64,000 nucleotides of DNA from VBDM01 sp964430565 (GCA_964430565.1 CAYSFD010000015.1:62001-126000), one strand, 5' to 3'; counted from the first letter of the stretch, positions 32,156-41,754 are shown. Notes: generated from the sequence alone by a model not told the origin. Made by a program: numbers and translations.

Positions 32156-32833
32156 ATGCGCGTGCTAATCGTCGAAGACCAGGAAAAGACGGTCGATTTC
32201 CTGCGCCGTGGCCTGACCGAGAACGGTTTCATCGCGGACGTCGCGCGCAACGGCATCGACGGCCAGCACCTTGCACTCACCGCCGACTACGACCTGATCG
32301 TTCTGGACGTGATGCTTCCCGGGCGCGACGGCTGGCAGGTGCTGGAGGAGTTGCGGCGGCAGGGCAGACAGACGCCCGTGCTTTTTCTCACCGCCCGCGA
32401 CCGTGTCGAGGACCGCGTGCGCGGCCTGGAACTCGGCGCCGACGACTACCTCATCAAGCCCTTTGCGTTCTCCGAGTTGCTGGCGCGCGCACGCGCGCTC
32501 GTGCGCCGCGGCGCTGCGCAAGAACCGAGCGTGCTGCGGTCGGACGATCTGGAGGTGGACCTGCTGCGCCGGCGGGCCGTGCGCGGCGGCCGCCGCATCG
32601 ATCTCACCGCCAAGGAATTTGCCCTGCTAGCCTTATTGCTGCGCCGCCAAGGCGAGGTTCTTTCGCGCACGCTGATCGCGGAGCAAGTGTGGGACATGAA
32701 CTTCGACAGCGACACCAACGTCGTCGAAGTGGCCGTGCGCCGGCTGCGCGCCAAGATCGACGATCCGTTCCCGCGCAAGCTGATTCATACGCTGCGCGGC
32801 ATGGGTTACGTGCTCGAGGCGCGCGAGGCCTGA
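32156..32833 (+). CDS. copR: CopR/CusR-like response regulator (OmpR family)
   Basis: The start is the ATG at 32156 with a G-rich box upstream, giving 225 residues. The receiver domain has the acidic pair in LIVEDQEK, the phospho-acceptor Asp51 in LIVLDVMLPGRDG and Lys in YLIKPFAFSE. The C-terminal winged helix ends VEVAVRRLRAKIDDPFPRKL then IHTLRGMGYVLE. It is the heavy-metal type of OmpR regulator and is followed after 1 bp by its sensor kinase. Likely targets are the czcE genes and the cus operon. Confidence 0.92.
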   Translation: MRVLIVEDQEKTVDFLRRGLTENGFIADVARNGIDGQHLALTADYDLIVLDVMLPGRDGWQVLEELRRQGRQTPVLFLTARDRVEDRVRGLELGADDYLIKPFAFSELLARARALVRRGAAQEPSVLRSDDLEVDLLRRRAVRGGRRIDLTAKEFALLALLLRRQGEVLSRTLIAEQVWDMNFDSDTNVVEVAVRRLRAKIDDPFPRKLIHTLRGMGYVLEAREA

Positions 32834-32834
32834 G

Positions 32835-34286
32835 ATGCGGACGCTGTCGATCACGTTCCGGCTGAGCCTGTCCGTCGCGGTTCTTTGCACGACGGTGCTC
32901 GCCGCGGTCAGCTTCTACTTGTACGACACACTCGAGCTCCACTTCGCCGAGCGCGCCGCGGAGGAACTCGCCGGCAAGCTTGATCTCCTGCGCCACATCC
33001 TTTCACCTCTCGGCTCGCGCGACGAAGTGGCCGCCCATCGGCCTCGCCTTCGCGATGCATTGGTCGGCGCCCCCGGCTTGCATGTCGCACTATTCGATCG
33101 CAACGGCGAGCTGCTGTTCGCGACTTCCCGCCTCCGGCTTCCCGAGGCCCAGCTTCAATCGGCGGTTCCCGCGTCGGAGACGCCGGAGGCGGCCGGTGTG
33201 TGGCAGGCTGCGCCCGACCGTCGATTCCGAACCCTTGCCGCCTGGGCGGACCTCGCCCCCGGCGCGGGCGAGCAGGTGCTGATCGCGCTCGCGCTCGACA
33301 CGGCGGAGGAGCAGGCCGCGCTCTCGGTTCATCGGCAGCACGTGTTTCTCGCCCTCTGCCTCGCCGTCGTCGCGGTGCCGCTCCTCGGTTTCGCAGTCGC
33401 GCGGCGCAGCCTGCGGCCGTTGCGCGATATGGCCGACGCTGTCCACCGCATTTCGGCAAAGCACCTGAGCGAGCGGCTGGAAGAGACGCGGGCGCCTTCC
33501 GAGTTGAGGCAGCTCGCGGCAGGGTTCAACGCGATGCTAGCGCGGCTCGAAGAGTCGTTCGGGCGGCTCGCGAGTTTCTCCTCCGATCTCGCGCACGAGT
33601 TGCGCACGCCGATTCAAAATCTGCTGGGCCAGACGCAGGTCGCGCTGACGCGCACGCGCGCGGCGGCCGAGTACCGCGACGTGCTGGAATCGAACCTGGA
33701 GGAATACCAGCGCCTCGCGCGCATGACCGAGGACATGCTGTTTCTCGCGCGCGCGGATCACGCGCAGGCCGCGTTGAAGTTGGAGTCCTTCGACCTGCGC
33801 GGCGAGCTCGACAAGGTTGCAGAGTTCTACAAACCGTTGGCTGACGAGGGCGCCGTCAAGATCGAATGCGTCGGCGCGGCTGCGGTCAGCGCCGACCGTG
33901 CGATGGTGCAGCGTGCGATCGGCAATCTGCTTTCGAACGCGGTACGGCACACGGCAAGAGGCGGCCGGATCGAGGCGCGCGTCGGGTTGGCCGACGATAG
34001 CTCGGTGCGGCTCTCGATCAGCAACCCGGGCCCGGGAATCGCGGCCGAGCACCGCGCGCGCCTCTTCGTCGACCGGTTCTACCGCATCGACGATACGCGT
34101 AGCGACGCGCATGGCGGTCATGGCCTGGGACTGGCGATCGTGCGCTCGATCATGCTGTTGCACCGCGGTGAGGTCACTCTGAAGAGCGTACCCGATCTGG
34201 TAACGACCTTCACGCTGCGTTTTCCCGGCGAAGGAACGAAAGGTTCGTTCGGTTCGCCAGAGGGGGACATTCTTTCCGATTTGTAA
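32835..34286 (+). CDS. copS: Heavy-metal sensor histidine kinase (CopS/CusS-like)
   Basis: The 483-residue protein has a first membrane helix at about residues 8-28, a periplasmic sensor domain of about 135 residues, a second helix at about 169-189 and a HAMP domain. The phospho-acceptor is His254 in DLAHELRTPIQNLLGQ. The ATPase boxes are NLLSNAVRHTARGGRIE, the G1 region ISNPGPGIAAEHRAR and GGHGLGLAIVRSIM. The gene is translationally coupled to copR. It senses periplasmic copper or silver by family analogy. Confidence 0.9.
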   Translation: MRTLSITFRLSLSVAVLCTTVLAAVSFYLYDTLELHFAERAAEELAGKLDLLRHILSPLGSRDEVAAHRPRLRDALVGAPGLHVALFDRNGELLFATSRLRLPEAQLQSAVPASETPEAAGVWQAAPDRRFRTLAAWADLAPGAGEQVLIALALDTAEEQAALSVHRQHVFLALCLAVVAVPLLGFAVARRSLRPLRDMADAVHRISAKHLSERLEETRAPSELRQLAAGFNAMLARLEESFGRLASFSSDLAHELRTPIQNLLGQTQVALTRTRAAAEYRDVLESNLEEYQRLARMTEDMLFLARADHAQAALKLESFDLRGELDKVAEFYKPLADEGAVKIECVGAAAVSADRAMVQRAIGNLLSNAVRHTARGGRIEARVGLADDSSVRLSISNPGPGIAAEHRARLFVDRFYRIDDTRSDAHGGHGLGLAIVRSIMLLHRGEVTLKSVPDLVTTFTLRFPGEGTKGSFGSPEGDILSDL

Positions 34287-34343
34287 TGCAGCCGTCAGCT
34301 TGGCGAACGCGCGTGACGGCTAATCTGCGAAGGAGCACATGCC

Positions 34344-35723
34344 ATGAATGGACTATCGGGCGAACGAGTCGGAACTCTCAACGCTGACGACGAGGCGGAG
34401 AAGCTAGCCCGCGGGGGCAGCGCCCCCGAGACGCCACCCCGCGGGCGTTTTTACGCGCTCTTTCGCGCCGCGCTGCTGCCGTTCCTGCTCGTCGCGTGTA
34501 GTGCCGCGCTCGGGGCGGGCGAGGCGACGACGGACGCGCTGCTTCGGGAGCTCCTCGCCGAAGCGTCGCGCAACAACCCCGATATCCAGGTCGCGCAGCG
34601 AGAGATCGACGTCGCGCGCAACAGGATATCTCCGGCGGGCGCGCTGGACGATCCCATGCTCGAATTGGGGGTGGTCAATCTCCCCGCGCAGTCCCGCAGC
34701 TTTAGCGCTGAAGACATGACCATGAAGATGATCGGTCTGACGCAGCGTCTGCCCAATCTCGGCAAGCGCGCCCTGCGCCGCGAGGTGGCCGAAAAAGAAG
34801 CCGATGCGGTGGCCCACAATTACCGGGAGGTCTCCAACCGCGCGGTGCGCAGTGTCAAGGTCGCGTACGTCGACCTCGGGCTGGTGGACGAGTCGGCGCG
34901 GCTGACGGAGAAGAACAGGCGCATCCTGGAGCAATTTCTTGCCATCGCGGAGGCGCGCTACGCGGTGGGACAGGGCAGCCAGGCCGACGTGCTGAAGGCG
35001 CAAACGCAACTGTCGCGGATGGCGGACGAGCTGATCAAGCTCGGCCGCGAGCGGCCGATGCTGGAAGCGGAGCTGAACCGCGCAATCGGGCGCGCGTTCG
35101 CGCCTCGGCCGATCACACCTCCCGTCCCGCGCGCGCGAGAGGTCACCCTGCGCCTGGACGAGTTGCGCGAGGCCGCGCTCGCCCATCGGCCGCAGTTGCT
35201 CGCCCAGCAGAACCTCGTCGCCCGCGGCGCCGCGGCGATCGACCTCGCCCGGAAGGACTACTACCCGGATTTCGACGTGCGGTTTTCGTACGGCCAGCGC
35301 GACAACACGACGGACATGCGCCGCGAGGACATGATCAGTTTCACGGTGGCGATCAACCTGCCGATCTGGGGCGGGTCCAAGCGCGAGCCGCGCATCGCCG
35401 AGGCCGAAGCGATGCGCGAGCTGGCAAGGCGCATGTATGACGCGCAGGCGAGCGAAATCGTCACCATGCTGCGCCAGCAGGTCGCGACCGCGGAGCAGAG
35501 CCTGAAGTCGGCGCGCCTCTACGAGACCGGCGTTCTTTCCCAGGCGCGTCTTGCGGTGGAGGCGTCCATCGCGGCGTACAACGTCAACCGCGTGGACTTC
35601 TTCACCCTGCTCGACAACCAGATGACGGTCTTCAACTACGAGATCGCCTACGCTGCCACTCTCACGAGCCAGAACAAGGCGCTCGCCGAAATCGAGTTTC
35701 TGACGGGGAAGACTCTGTTTTGA
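34344..35723 (+). CDS. cusC: Outer-membrane efflux protein of a heavy-metal RND pump (TolC family)
   Basis: The 459-residue protein has an unusually long N-terminus before the signal sequence (FYALFRAALLPFLLVACSAA). The TolC repeats follow, with PDIQVAQREIDVARNRISPA and GALDDPMLELGV in the first half and KSARLYETGVLSQARLAVEA in the second. The N-terminal 35 residues are polar and G/P-rich; an internal start would give a standard signal peptide. It forms the outer-membrane duct for the CusBA pump encoded next. Confidence 0.87.
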   Translation: MNGLSGERVGTLNADDEAEKLARGGSAPETPPRGRFYALFRAALLPFLLVACSAALGAGEATTDALLRELLAEASRNNPDIQVAQREIDVARNRISPAGALDDPMLELGVVNLPAQSRSFSAEDMTMKMIGLTQRLPNLGKRALRREVAEKEADAVAHNYREVSNRAVRSVKVAYVDLGLVDESARLTEKNRRILEQFLAIAEARYAVGQGSQADVLKAQTQLSRMADELIKLGRERPMLEAELNRAIGRAFAPRPITPPVPRAREVTLRLDELREAALAHRPQLLAQQNLVARGAAAIDLARKDYYPDFDVRFSYGQRDNTTDMRREDMISFTVAINLPIWGGSKREPRIAEAEAMRELARRMYDAQASEIVTMLRQQVATAEQSLKSARLYETGVLSQARLAVEASIAAYNVNRVDFFTLLDNQMTVFNYEIAYAATLTSQNKALAEIEFLTGKTLF

Positions 35724-35774
35724 ATCCTTCCACGAATTTGCGTAGATCTTGAAGAACCCAAGGAAAGACAAGCT

Positions 35775-37403
35775 ATGAACCGATTGGCATGGATGGGACT
35801 CGTTGCGGTGGTGGCCGGGGTGGGCGTCGCGGCCGGTTACTGGCTCGGCACCCGTGGCGCCGCCGAGGCGCCGCAGGCGAGCGCTCACGGCGCGGTCGCC
35901 GGCGCCGGACAGGAAGCGAAGAAGGAACGCAAGCTCCTCTATTACCGCAACCCGATGGGGCTTCCCGATACTTCGCCGGTGCCCAAGAAGGATCCCATGG
36001 GCATGGACTACGTCCCGGTGTACGAGGGCAAGGAGGCCGACCAGAAACTGCCGGCCGGCACGGTCAGGATTAGCGTTGACAAGATCCAGTTGCTCGGCGT
36101 GAGGACCGAGCCCGTGTCGCTGCGCGAACTGCGCCGCACCGTGCATGCGGTGGGAACCATCCAGGCGAACGAACGGCTCCTGTACAAAGTCGCGCCGCGC
36201 TTCGAGGGCTGGATCGAGAAGCTGCACGTGAATACCACCGGACAAGCGGTCGCGCGCGGCCAACCGCTCATGGAGGTGTACAGCCCGGAACTCGTCACCG
36301 CGCAGGAAGAGTACCTCATCGCGCTGCGCGGGTTGAAGGACGCGGGCGCAAGCGGTCCGGAATCGCAGGCCGTGATGCAGCGGCTCGCCGAAGGCGTGCT
36401 GCGGCGCCTGCGGAACTGGGAGATTTCGGACGAGGATTTGCAGGCGTTGCAGCAGGAAGGCAAACCGCGCCGGGTGCTTCCCTACCGCTCCCCCGTCAGC
36501 GGCGTGGTGCTGCAAAAACCGGGCACGCAGGGCATGCGCTTCATGCCTGGCGAAGTGCTGTACGAGATCGCCGACCTTTCCTCGGTGTGGATGCTCGCCG
36601 AAGTGTTCGAACAGGAGCTGGGACTGGTGCGCGTCGGCCAGGAAGCGAAGCTGCGCATCGTCGCCTATCCCGACAATGCGATTGCCGGTAAGGTGGTCTT
36701 CATCTATCCGACCATCGACCCGGACACGCGTACCGCGAGGGTGCGTATCGAGCTGCCGAACCCGCTAGGCCTCCTCAAGCCGGCGATGTACGGCAACGTC
36801 GAGCTTGTGTCCGGGCGTGGCAAGGGCAAGACCCTCGCGGTACCGGAGTCCGCCGTGCTCGACAGCGGCGCGCGACAGGTCGTGCTGGTGCGCCGCGGCG
36901 AGGGCTTGTTCGAGCCGCGAGCGGTGAAGGTCGGGGCGCGCGCCGACGGATACGTCGGGGTGATGGAGGGTCTGCAGGCGGGAGAGGAGGTGGTGGTGCG
37001 CGCGAACTTCCTGATCGACGCCGAAAGCAACCTCAAGGCGGCGCTCGACACATTCGGCGGCCACGGCGGACACGGCGGTGACCCGGCCAAGCCTGAACCC
37101 GCGAAGCCGGCCGCCGCGCCCGGCGCGCAGATCCAGAAGGTCAAGGGCCGCGTGGACGCGGTGGACCGCAAGGCCGGCACGATCGAGATCACCCATGATT
37201 CGATCCCGAGCCTCAACTGGCCGGCGATGACGATGGAATTCCAGGTCAAGGACTATCCGCTGCTGAAAGGCGTCGAACCCGGCCAGACGGTGGAGTTCGA
37301 AATCGCACAGAAGGGACCCGGCGATTTCGTGATCGAGCGCATCGCGCCCGCAGGTGCGCGGGCAGCGCCGAAGGCCGCCGCCGGGCACGACAAGGGGCAC
37401 TGA
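35775..37403 (+). CDS. cusB: RND efflux periplasmic adaptor CusB with N-terminal metal-binding motif and fused CusF domain
   Basis: The 542-residue protein begins with a membrane anchor (AWMGLVAVVAGVGVAAGYWL). A heavy-metal-binding motif follows at about residues 55-80 (YYRNPMGLPDTSPVPKKDPM). The adaptor core includes VAPRFEGWIEKLHVNTTGQA and YRSPVSGVVLQKPGTQGM. After a Gly/His/Pro-rich linker a CusF-like domain occupies about residues 455-530. Its Cu(I) ligands His, Trp and two Met are all present in ITHDSIPSLNWPAMTMEF. CusF is usually a separate chaperone, and here it is covalently attached to the adaptor. The gene ends 1 bp before cusA. Confidence 0.93.
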   Translation: MNRLAWMGLVAVVAGVGVAAGYWLGTRGAAEAPQASAHGAVAGAGQEAKKERKLLYYRNPMGLPDTSPVPKKDPMGMDYVPVYEGKEADQKLPAGTVRISVDKIQLLGVRTEPVSLRELRRTVHAVGTIQANERLLYKVAPRFEGWIEKLHVNTTGQAVARGQPLMEVYSPELVTAQEEYLIALRGLKDAGASGPESQAVMQRLAEGVLRRLRNWEISDEDLQALQQEGKPRRVLPYRSPVSGVVLQKPGTQGMRFMPGEVLYEIADLSSVWMLAEVFEQELGLVRVGQEAKLRIVAYPDNAIAGKVVFIYPTIDPDTRTARVRIELPNPLGLLKPAMYGNVELVSGRGKGKTLAVPESAVLDSGARQVVLVRRGEGLFEPRAVKVGARADGYVGVMEGLQAGEEVVVRANFLIDAESNLKAALDTFGGHGGHGGDPAKPEPAKPAAAPGAQIQKVKGRVDAVDRKAGTIEITHDSIPSLNWPAMTMEFQVKDYPLLKGVEPGQTVEFEIAQKGPGDFVIERIAPAGARAAPKAAAGHDKGH

Positions 37404-37404
37404 C

Positions 37405-40400
37405 ATGCTGAACCGGATCATCGAGTGGTCGGTCCGCAACGTTTTCCTGGTCCTGCTCGGGACGTTTTTCATCGTTGCCGCAGGCGTCTATGCGGTGATC
37501 AAGACCCCGGTGGACGCCATTCCCGACCTCTCGGACGTGCAGGTTATCGTCTACACCGAGTACCCCGGACAGGCCCCCCAGGTGGTCGAGGATCAGGTCA
37601 CCTATCCTCTGACGACCGCGATGCTCGCGGTGCCCAAATCGAAGGTCGTGCGCGGACTCTCGGTGTTCGGCGCCTCGTTCGTGTACATCATCTTCGAGGA
37701 CGGCACCGACATCTACTGGGCCCGCTCGCGCGTGCTGGAGTACCTCAACTACGTCTCCGGGCGGCTGCCGCGCGGCGTGTCCGCCTCGCTCGGGCCGGAT
37801 GCGACTGGCGTCGGCTGGGTGTACCAGTACGCCGTTGTCGCGAAGGACCGCACGCTGGAGGAACTGCGCACGATCCAGGACTGGTTCGTGCGCTATCAGT
37901 TGACCAAGGCGCAGGGGGTTTCCGAAGTCGCCAGCGTCGGCGGGTTCGTCAAGCAGTACCAGGTAACGGTGAACCCGCGCCTGATGCAGGCTTACGGTGT
38001 GCCGCTCTCCAAGGTGATCGAGGTGATCCGCGACAGCAACCGCGACGTCGGCGGCCGCGTGGTCGAGCTGGCGGAAACCGAGTACGTGGTGCGCGGCCGC
38101 GGCTATCTGCGCGGCATCGGGGACCTGGAGACGCTGGTGGTAAAGGCCGCAGGCGGGACGCCGGTGCTGGTGCGCGACATCGCGCGCGTGGAGCTGGTGC
38201 CCGACGAGCGCCGCGGGATCGCCGAGCTCAACGGCGAGGGCGAAGTGGTCGCGGGCATCGCGGTGGCGCGCTACGGCCAGAACGCGCAGGACGTGATCCA
38301 CAACTTGAAGACCAGGATCTCCGAGATCGCGAGCGGCCTGCCCGAAGGCGTCTCGATCCAGGCGGTCTACGACCGCTCCGACCTGATCCACCGCGCTATC
38401 GCGAATCTGAACCGCACGCTGATCGAGGAAAGCGTGATCGTCGCGCTGGTGTGCGTCGTGTTCCTGTTCCACGCCCGAAGCGCGCTAGTGGCGATCGTCA
38501 TGCTGCCGGTCGGTGTGCTGATCGCGTTCATCATCATGCACGCGATGGGGCTTAACTCCAACATCATGAGCCTGGGCGGCATCGCCATCGCGATCGGCGC
38601 GATGGTCGACGCGGCGATCGTGATGATCGAGAACGCGCACAAGCACCTGGAGCGGCTTGCGCCCGACGCGCCGCGCTTGCCGGCGATTATCGACGCGTGC
38701 AAGGAGGTCGGGCCGGCGCTGTTCTTCAGCCTGCTGATCATCACCGTGTCGTTCCTGCCCGTGTTCACGCTGGAAGCGCAAGAGGGGCGGATGTTCAAAC
38801 CGCTCGCCTATACCAAGACCTTCTCCATGGCGGGCGCCGCGCTTCTGTCGATCACGCTGGTGCCGGTGCTGATGCTGCTGTTCATCCGCGGGCGGATTCC
38901 GCCCGAGCACAAGAACCCGCTGGTGCGCTTCCTCATCTGGGGCTACCGGCCGATCATTGGCTGGGTGCTGCGCCGGCGCAAGCTCACCATTCTTGCCGCG
39001 GCGCTCGTGCTGGGGGTTACCGCGTATCCGGCGCTCAAGCTCGGCACGGAATTCATGCCGGTGCTGAACGAGGGGACGCTGCTCTACATGCCGGCGACGC
39101 TGCCGTCGCTCTCGATCACCAAGGCGGCGGAAATCCTGCAGACGCAGGACCGGATCATCAAGGGCTTTCCCGAGGTGGAATCGGTGTTCGGCAAAGCGGG
39201 CCGCGCCAACACCGCCACCGATCCGGCGCCGACCGAGATGTTCGAGACGGTGATCAACTTGAAGCCGCAAAGCGAGTGGCGAGCGGGGATGACCCTAGAT
39301 AAGCTGATCGCGGAGCTGGACCAGGCGCTGCAGTTTCCGGGGATCGCGAACGCCTGGACCATGCCGATCAAGGCGCGCATCGACATGCTGTCCACGGGAA
39401 TCCGCACGCCGATCGGCATCAAGGTGTTCGGCAAGGACCTCGCGGAAATCGAGCGCGTCGCCAAGGAGGTCGAAGCGGTAGTGAAGACGGTGCCGGGGAC
39501 GACCAGCGCGTTCGCCGAGCGCCTGACCGGCGGCTACTACATCGACATCGAGCCCGACCGCATGGCGCTCGCGCGCTATGGCCTCGCGGTCGGCGAGCTG
39601 CTGGAGGTGATCGCCACGGCGCTCGGCGGCGAGATGGTGACGACCACCGTCGAGGGCCTGGAGCGCTACGGGGTCGCGGTGCGCTACCCGCGCGACTTCC
39701 GCAGCGACCCGCAGGCGATCGCCACCCAGGTGCTCGTGCCCGTGATGGGCGGCGGTGGCGGCGCCCGCGCCGCGCCGGCGGGGATGAAGCCCGCAGCGGG
39801 CGCGGGGAACGAATCGCGAGCGCTCAAGACGCTGAGCGCGACCATGTTGCCGCTCGGGCAGGTTGCCAAGGTCCGACTCGTCAAGGGCCCGCCCAACATT
39901 CGCACCGAGAACGCGCTGCTCGCCGCGTACATCTACGTCGACATCCGCGACCGCGACATCGGCGGCTACGTGGCCGACGCGCAGAAAGCGGTGCGCGACA
40001 GGGTCAAGTTCCCGCCCGGGTACTTCGCCACCTGGAGCGGCCAGTTCGAGTACATGGAACGCGCCAAGGAAAAGCTCAAGATCGTGGTGCCGCTCACCAT
40101 CCTGATCATCTTCGTGCTGCTGTACATGAACTTCAAGCGGCTCACCGAGACGCTGATCGTGATGCTCTCAGTGCCGTTCGCTCTCGTGGGCGGGATCTGG
40201 TTGATGTATCTGCTCGGCTACAACATGAGCGTCGCGGTGGCGGTGGGATTCATCGCGCTCGCCGGTGTCGCCGCTCAGACCGGCGTGGTGATGCTGATCT
40301 ATATCGACCATACCTGGGAGGCGATCAAAGCCCAGCGCGCGGCGCAAGGGAGCAAGGCGACAGTTCCCGACCTCTACGCAGCCGTCATGAAGGGCGCGGT

Positions 40401-40614
40401 GGAGCGGGTGCGGCCCAAGATGATGACGGTGGCGGCGATTATCGGCGGACTGCTGCCGATCATGTGGGGCAGCGGCACTGGCTCGGAGGTGATGCGCCGC
40501 ATCGCCGCACCGATGGTGGGCGGGATGATTTCCTCGACGATCCTCACGCTGATCGTGATCCCGGCGATTTATGCGATCGTGAAGGAAGTGGTCATTCGGC
40601 GGGAGCGAATCTGA
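37405..40614 (+). CDS. cusA: CusA-type heavy-metal efflux RND permease
   Basis: The 1069-residue protein has twelve predicted membrane helices and two large periplasmic loops. Family blocks include KTPVDAIPDLSDVQVIVYTE, GGIAIAIGAMVDAAIVMIEN (charged proton-relay helix) and ARIDMLSTGIRTPIGIKVFG, in which the methionines typical of Cu/Ag exporters appear. It exports Cu(I) or Ag(I) from cytoplasm and periplasm through CusC. It is the last gene of the cusCBA operon. The unrelated aguA starts 30 bp downstream. Confidence 0.95.
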   Translation: MLNRIIEWSVRNVFLVLLGTFFIVAAGVYAVIKTPVDAIPDLSDVQVIVYTEYPGQAPQVVEDQVTYPLTTAMLAVPKSKVVRGLSVFGASFVYIIFEDGTDIYWARSRVLEYLNYVSGRLPRGVSASLGPDATGVGWVYQYAVVAKDRTLEELRTIQDWFVRYQLTKAQGVSEVASVGGFVKQYQVTVNPRLMQAYGVPLSKVIEVIRDSNRDVGGRVVELAETEYVVRGRGYLRGIGDLETLVVKAAGGTPVLVRDIARVELVPDERRGIAELNGEGEVVAGIAVARYGQNAQDVIHNLKTRISEIASGLPEGVSIQAVYDRSDLIHRAIANLNRTLIEESVIVALVCVVFLFHARSALVAIVMLPVGVLIAFIIMHAMGLNSNIMSLGGIAIAIGAMVDAAIVMIENAHKHLERLAPDAPRLPAIIDACKEVGPALFFSLLIITVSFLPVFTLEAQEGRMFKPLAYTKTFSMAGAALLSITLVPVLMLLFIRGRIPPEHKNPLVRFLIWGYRPIIGWVLRRRKLTILAAALVLGVTAYPALKLGTEFMPVLNEGTLLYMPATLPSLSITKAAEILQTQDRIIKGFPEVESVFGKAGRANTATDPAPTEMFETVINLKPQSEWRAGMTLDKLIAELDQALQFPGIANAWTMPIKARIDMLSTGIRTPIGIKVFGKDLAEIERVAKEVEAVVKTVPGTTSAFAERLTGGYYIDIEPDRMALARYGLAVGELLEVIATALGGEMVTTTVEGLERYGVAVRYPRDFRSDPQAIATQVLVPVMGGGGGARAAPAGMKPAAGAGNESRALKTLSATMLPLGQVAKVRLVKGPPNIRTENALLAAYIYVDIRDRDIGGYVADAQKAVRDRVKFPPGYFATWSGQFEYMERAKEKLKIVVPLTILIIFVLLYMNFKRLTETLIVMLSVPFALVGGIWLMYLLGYNMSVAVAVGFIALAGVAAQTGVVMLIYIDHTWEAIKAQRAAQGSKATVPDLYAAVMKGAVERVRPKMMTVAAIIGGLLPIMWGSGTGSEVMRRIAAPMVGGMISSTILTLIVIPAIYAIVKEVVIRRERI

Positions 40615-40644
40615 ACCAGGACGACATCGCGTAGAATCGCCGCC

Positions 40645-41751
40645 ATGGCAAAAGCGGCTACCGCAAAGTCATTGCATGGCACGCCCGCGAGGGACGGCTA
40701 TCGCATGCCCGCGGAATGGGAGCGGCATGCAGGCACCTGGATGCTGTGGCCGGAGCGTCACGACAACTGGCGCGACGGTGCGGTGCCGGCGCAACGCACG
40801 TTCACGGCAGTCGCTGCGGCCATCGCGCAGAGTGAGCGGGTCACGATGGGCGTGTCGGCGGAACAGTTCGAGCTGGCGCGCAAGGCATTGCCAGCCGGCG
40901 TGCGGGTCGTCGAAATTTCCTCGAACGATGCCTGGATGCGCGACGTCGGTCCGACTTTCGTCGTCGATCGTCGCAAACAGATTCGCGGCGTGGACTGGAT
41001 ATTCAACGCCTGGGGCGGGCGCTCGAGCGGCCTCTATGCTCCATGGGACCTCGATGATCAGGTTGCTGCCAAGGTGCTTGAGATCGAATGCTGCACACGC
41101 TATCGGGCGCCCTTCGTGCTGGAGGGCGGTGCGATTCACGTTGACGGACACGGCACGCTCCTGACCACGGAAGAGTGCCTGCTGAATCCGAACCGCAATC
41201 CAAAACTCAATCGCGGCCAGATCGAGACGCTGCTCGAGCGTTATCTCGGTGTGCGGAAAATCATCTGGTTGTCGCGCGGCGTGTTCAATGACGAGACCGG
41301 TGGCCACGTGGATAATCTGTGCTGCTTCGTGCGAGCGGGCGAAGTGGTGCTGACCTGGTGCGATGATCCCGCGGATCCGCAGTACGACATTTCGCGCGCG
41401 GCGTTCGAGGTATTACAAAACGCCCGAGATAGTCGCGGTAAAGCATTGAAAATACATAAGTTAATGCAACCGGGTCCACTGTATATGACGGCGCAGGAGG
41501 CAGCCGGTATCGAAGCGGTGCCTGGCAACAAGTTGCGCCGTGGCGGCGATCGCCTGGCGGGTTCGTACGTGAATTTCTACATCGCCAATCGGCATGTCGT
41601 CATGCCATTACTGGATGCACGCACCGACCGGCGTGCCAGAGCCGTCATCGCCGGCATGTTTCCAGGCCGCAAAGTCATCGGTGTGCAATCCCGCGAGATT
41701 CTGCTCGGGGGCGGCAACATCCACTGCATCACGCAGCAGCAGCCCGCATAA
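40645..41751 (+). CDS. aguA: Agmatine deiminase
   Basis: The 368-residue protein matches the peptidyl-arginine-deiminase family: YRMPAEWERHAGTWMLWPER, NDAWMRDVGPTFVVD, FVLEGGAIHVDGHGTLLTTE, NDETGGHVDNLCCFV and the catalytic cysteine (about Cys361) in LLGGGNIHCITQQQP. It converts agmatine to N-carbamoylputrescine and ammonia. A TAGAAT -10-like hexamer at 40632-40637 lies only 13 bases before the ATG, which would give a very short leader. The usual partner aguB is not in the window. It is the first gene with gammaproteobacterial character. Confidence 0.93.
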   Translation: MAKAATAKSLHGTPARDGYRMPAEWERHAGTWMLWPERHDNWRDGAVPAQRTFTAVAAAIAQSERVTMGVSAEQFELARKALPAGVRVVEISSNDAWMRDVGPTFVVDRRKQIRGVDWIFNAWGGRSSGLYAPWDLDDQVAAKVLEIECCTRYRAPFVLEGGAIHVDGHGTLLTTEECLLNPNRNPKLNRGQIETLLERYLGVRKIIWLSRGVFNDETGGHVDNLCCFVRAGEVVLTWCDDPADPQYDISRAAFEVLQNARDSRGKALKIHKLMQPGPLYMTAQEAAGIEAVPGNKLRRGGDRLAGSYVNFYIANRHVVMPLLDARTDRRARAVIAGMFPGRKVIGVQSREILLGGGNIHCITQQQPA

Positions 41752-41754
41752 CAT

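Larger units (their letters stand above)
31531..32199. repeat. Tandem duplication, unit 2 (czcE plus start of copR)
   Basis: This is the second copy of the unit at 30777-31442. It leads into the intact copR gene, so it may be the original arrangement and unit 1 the duplicate. The divergent regulatory region (including the 16-bp palindrome) is almost unchanged between copies. Confidence 0.9.
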
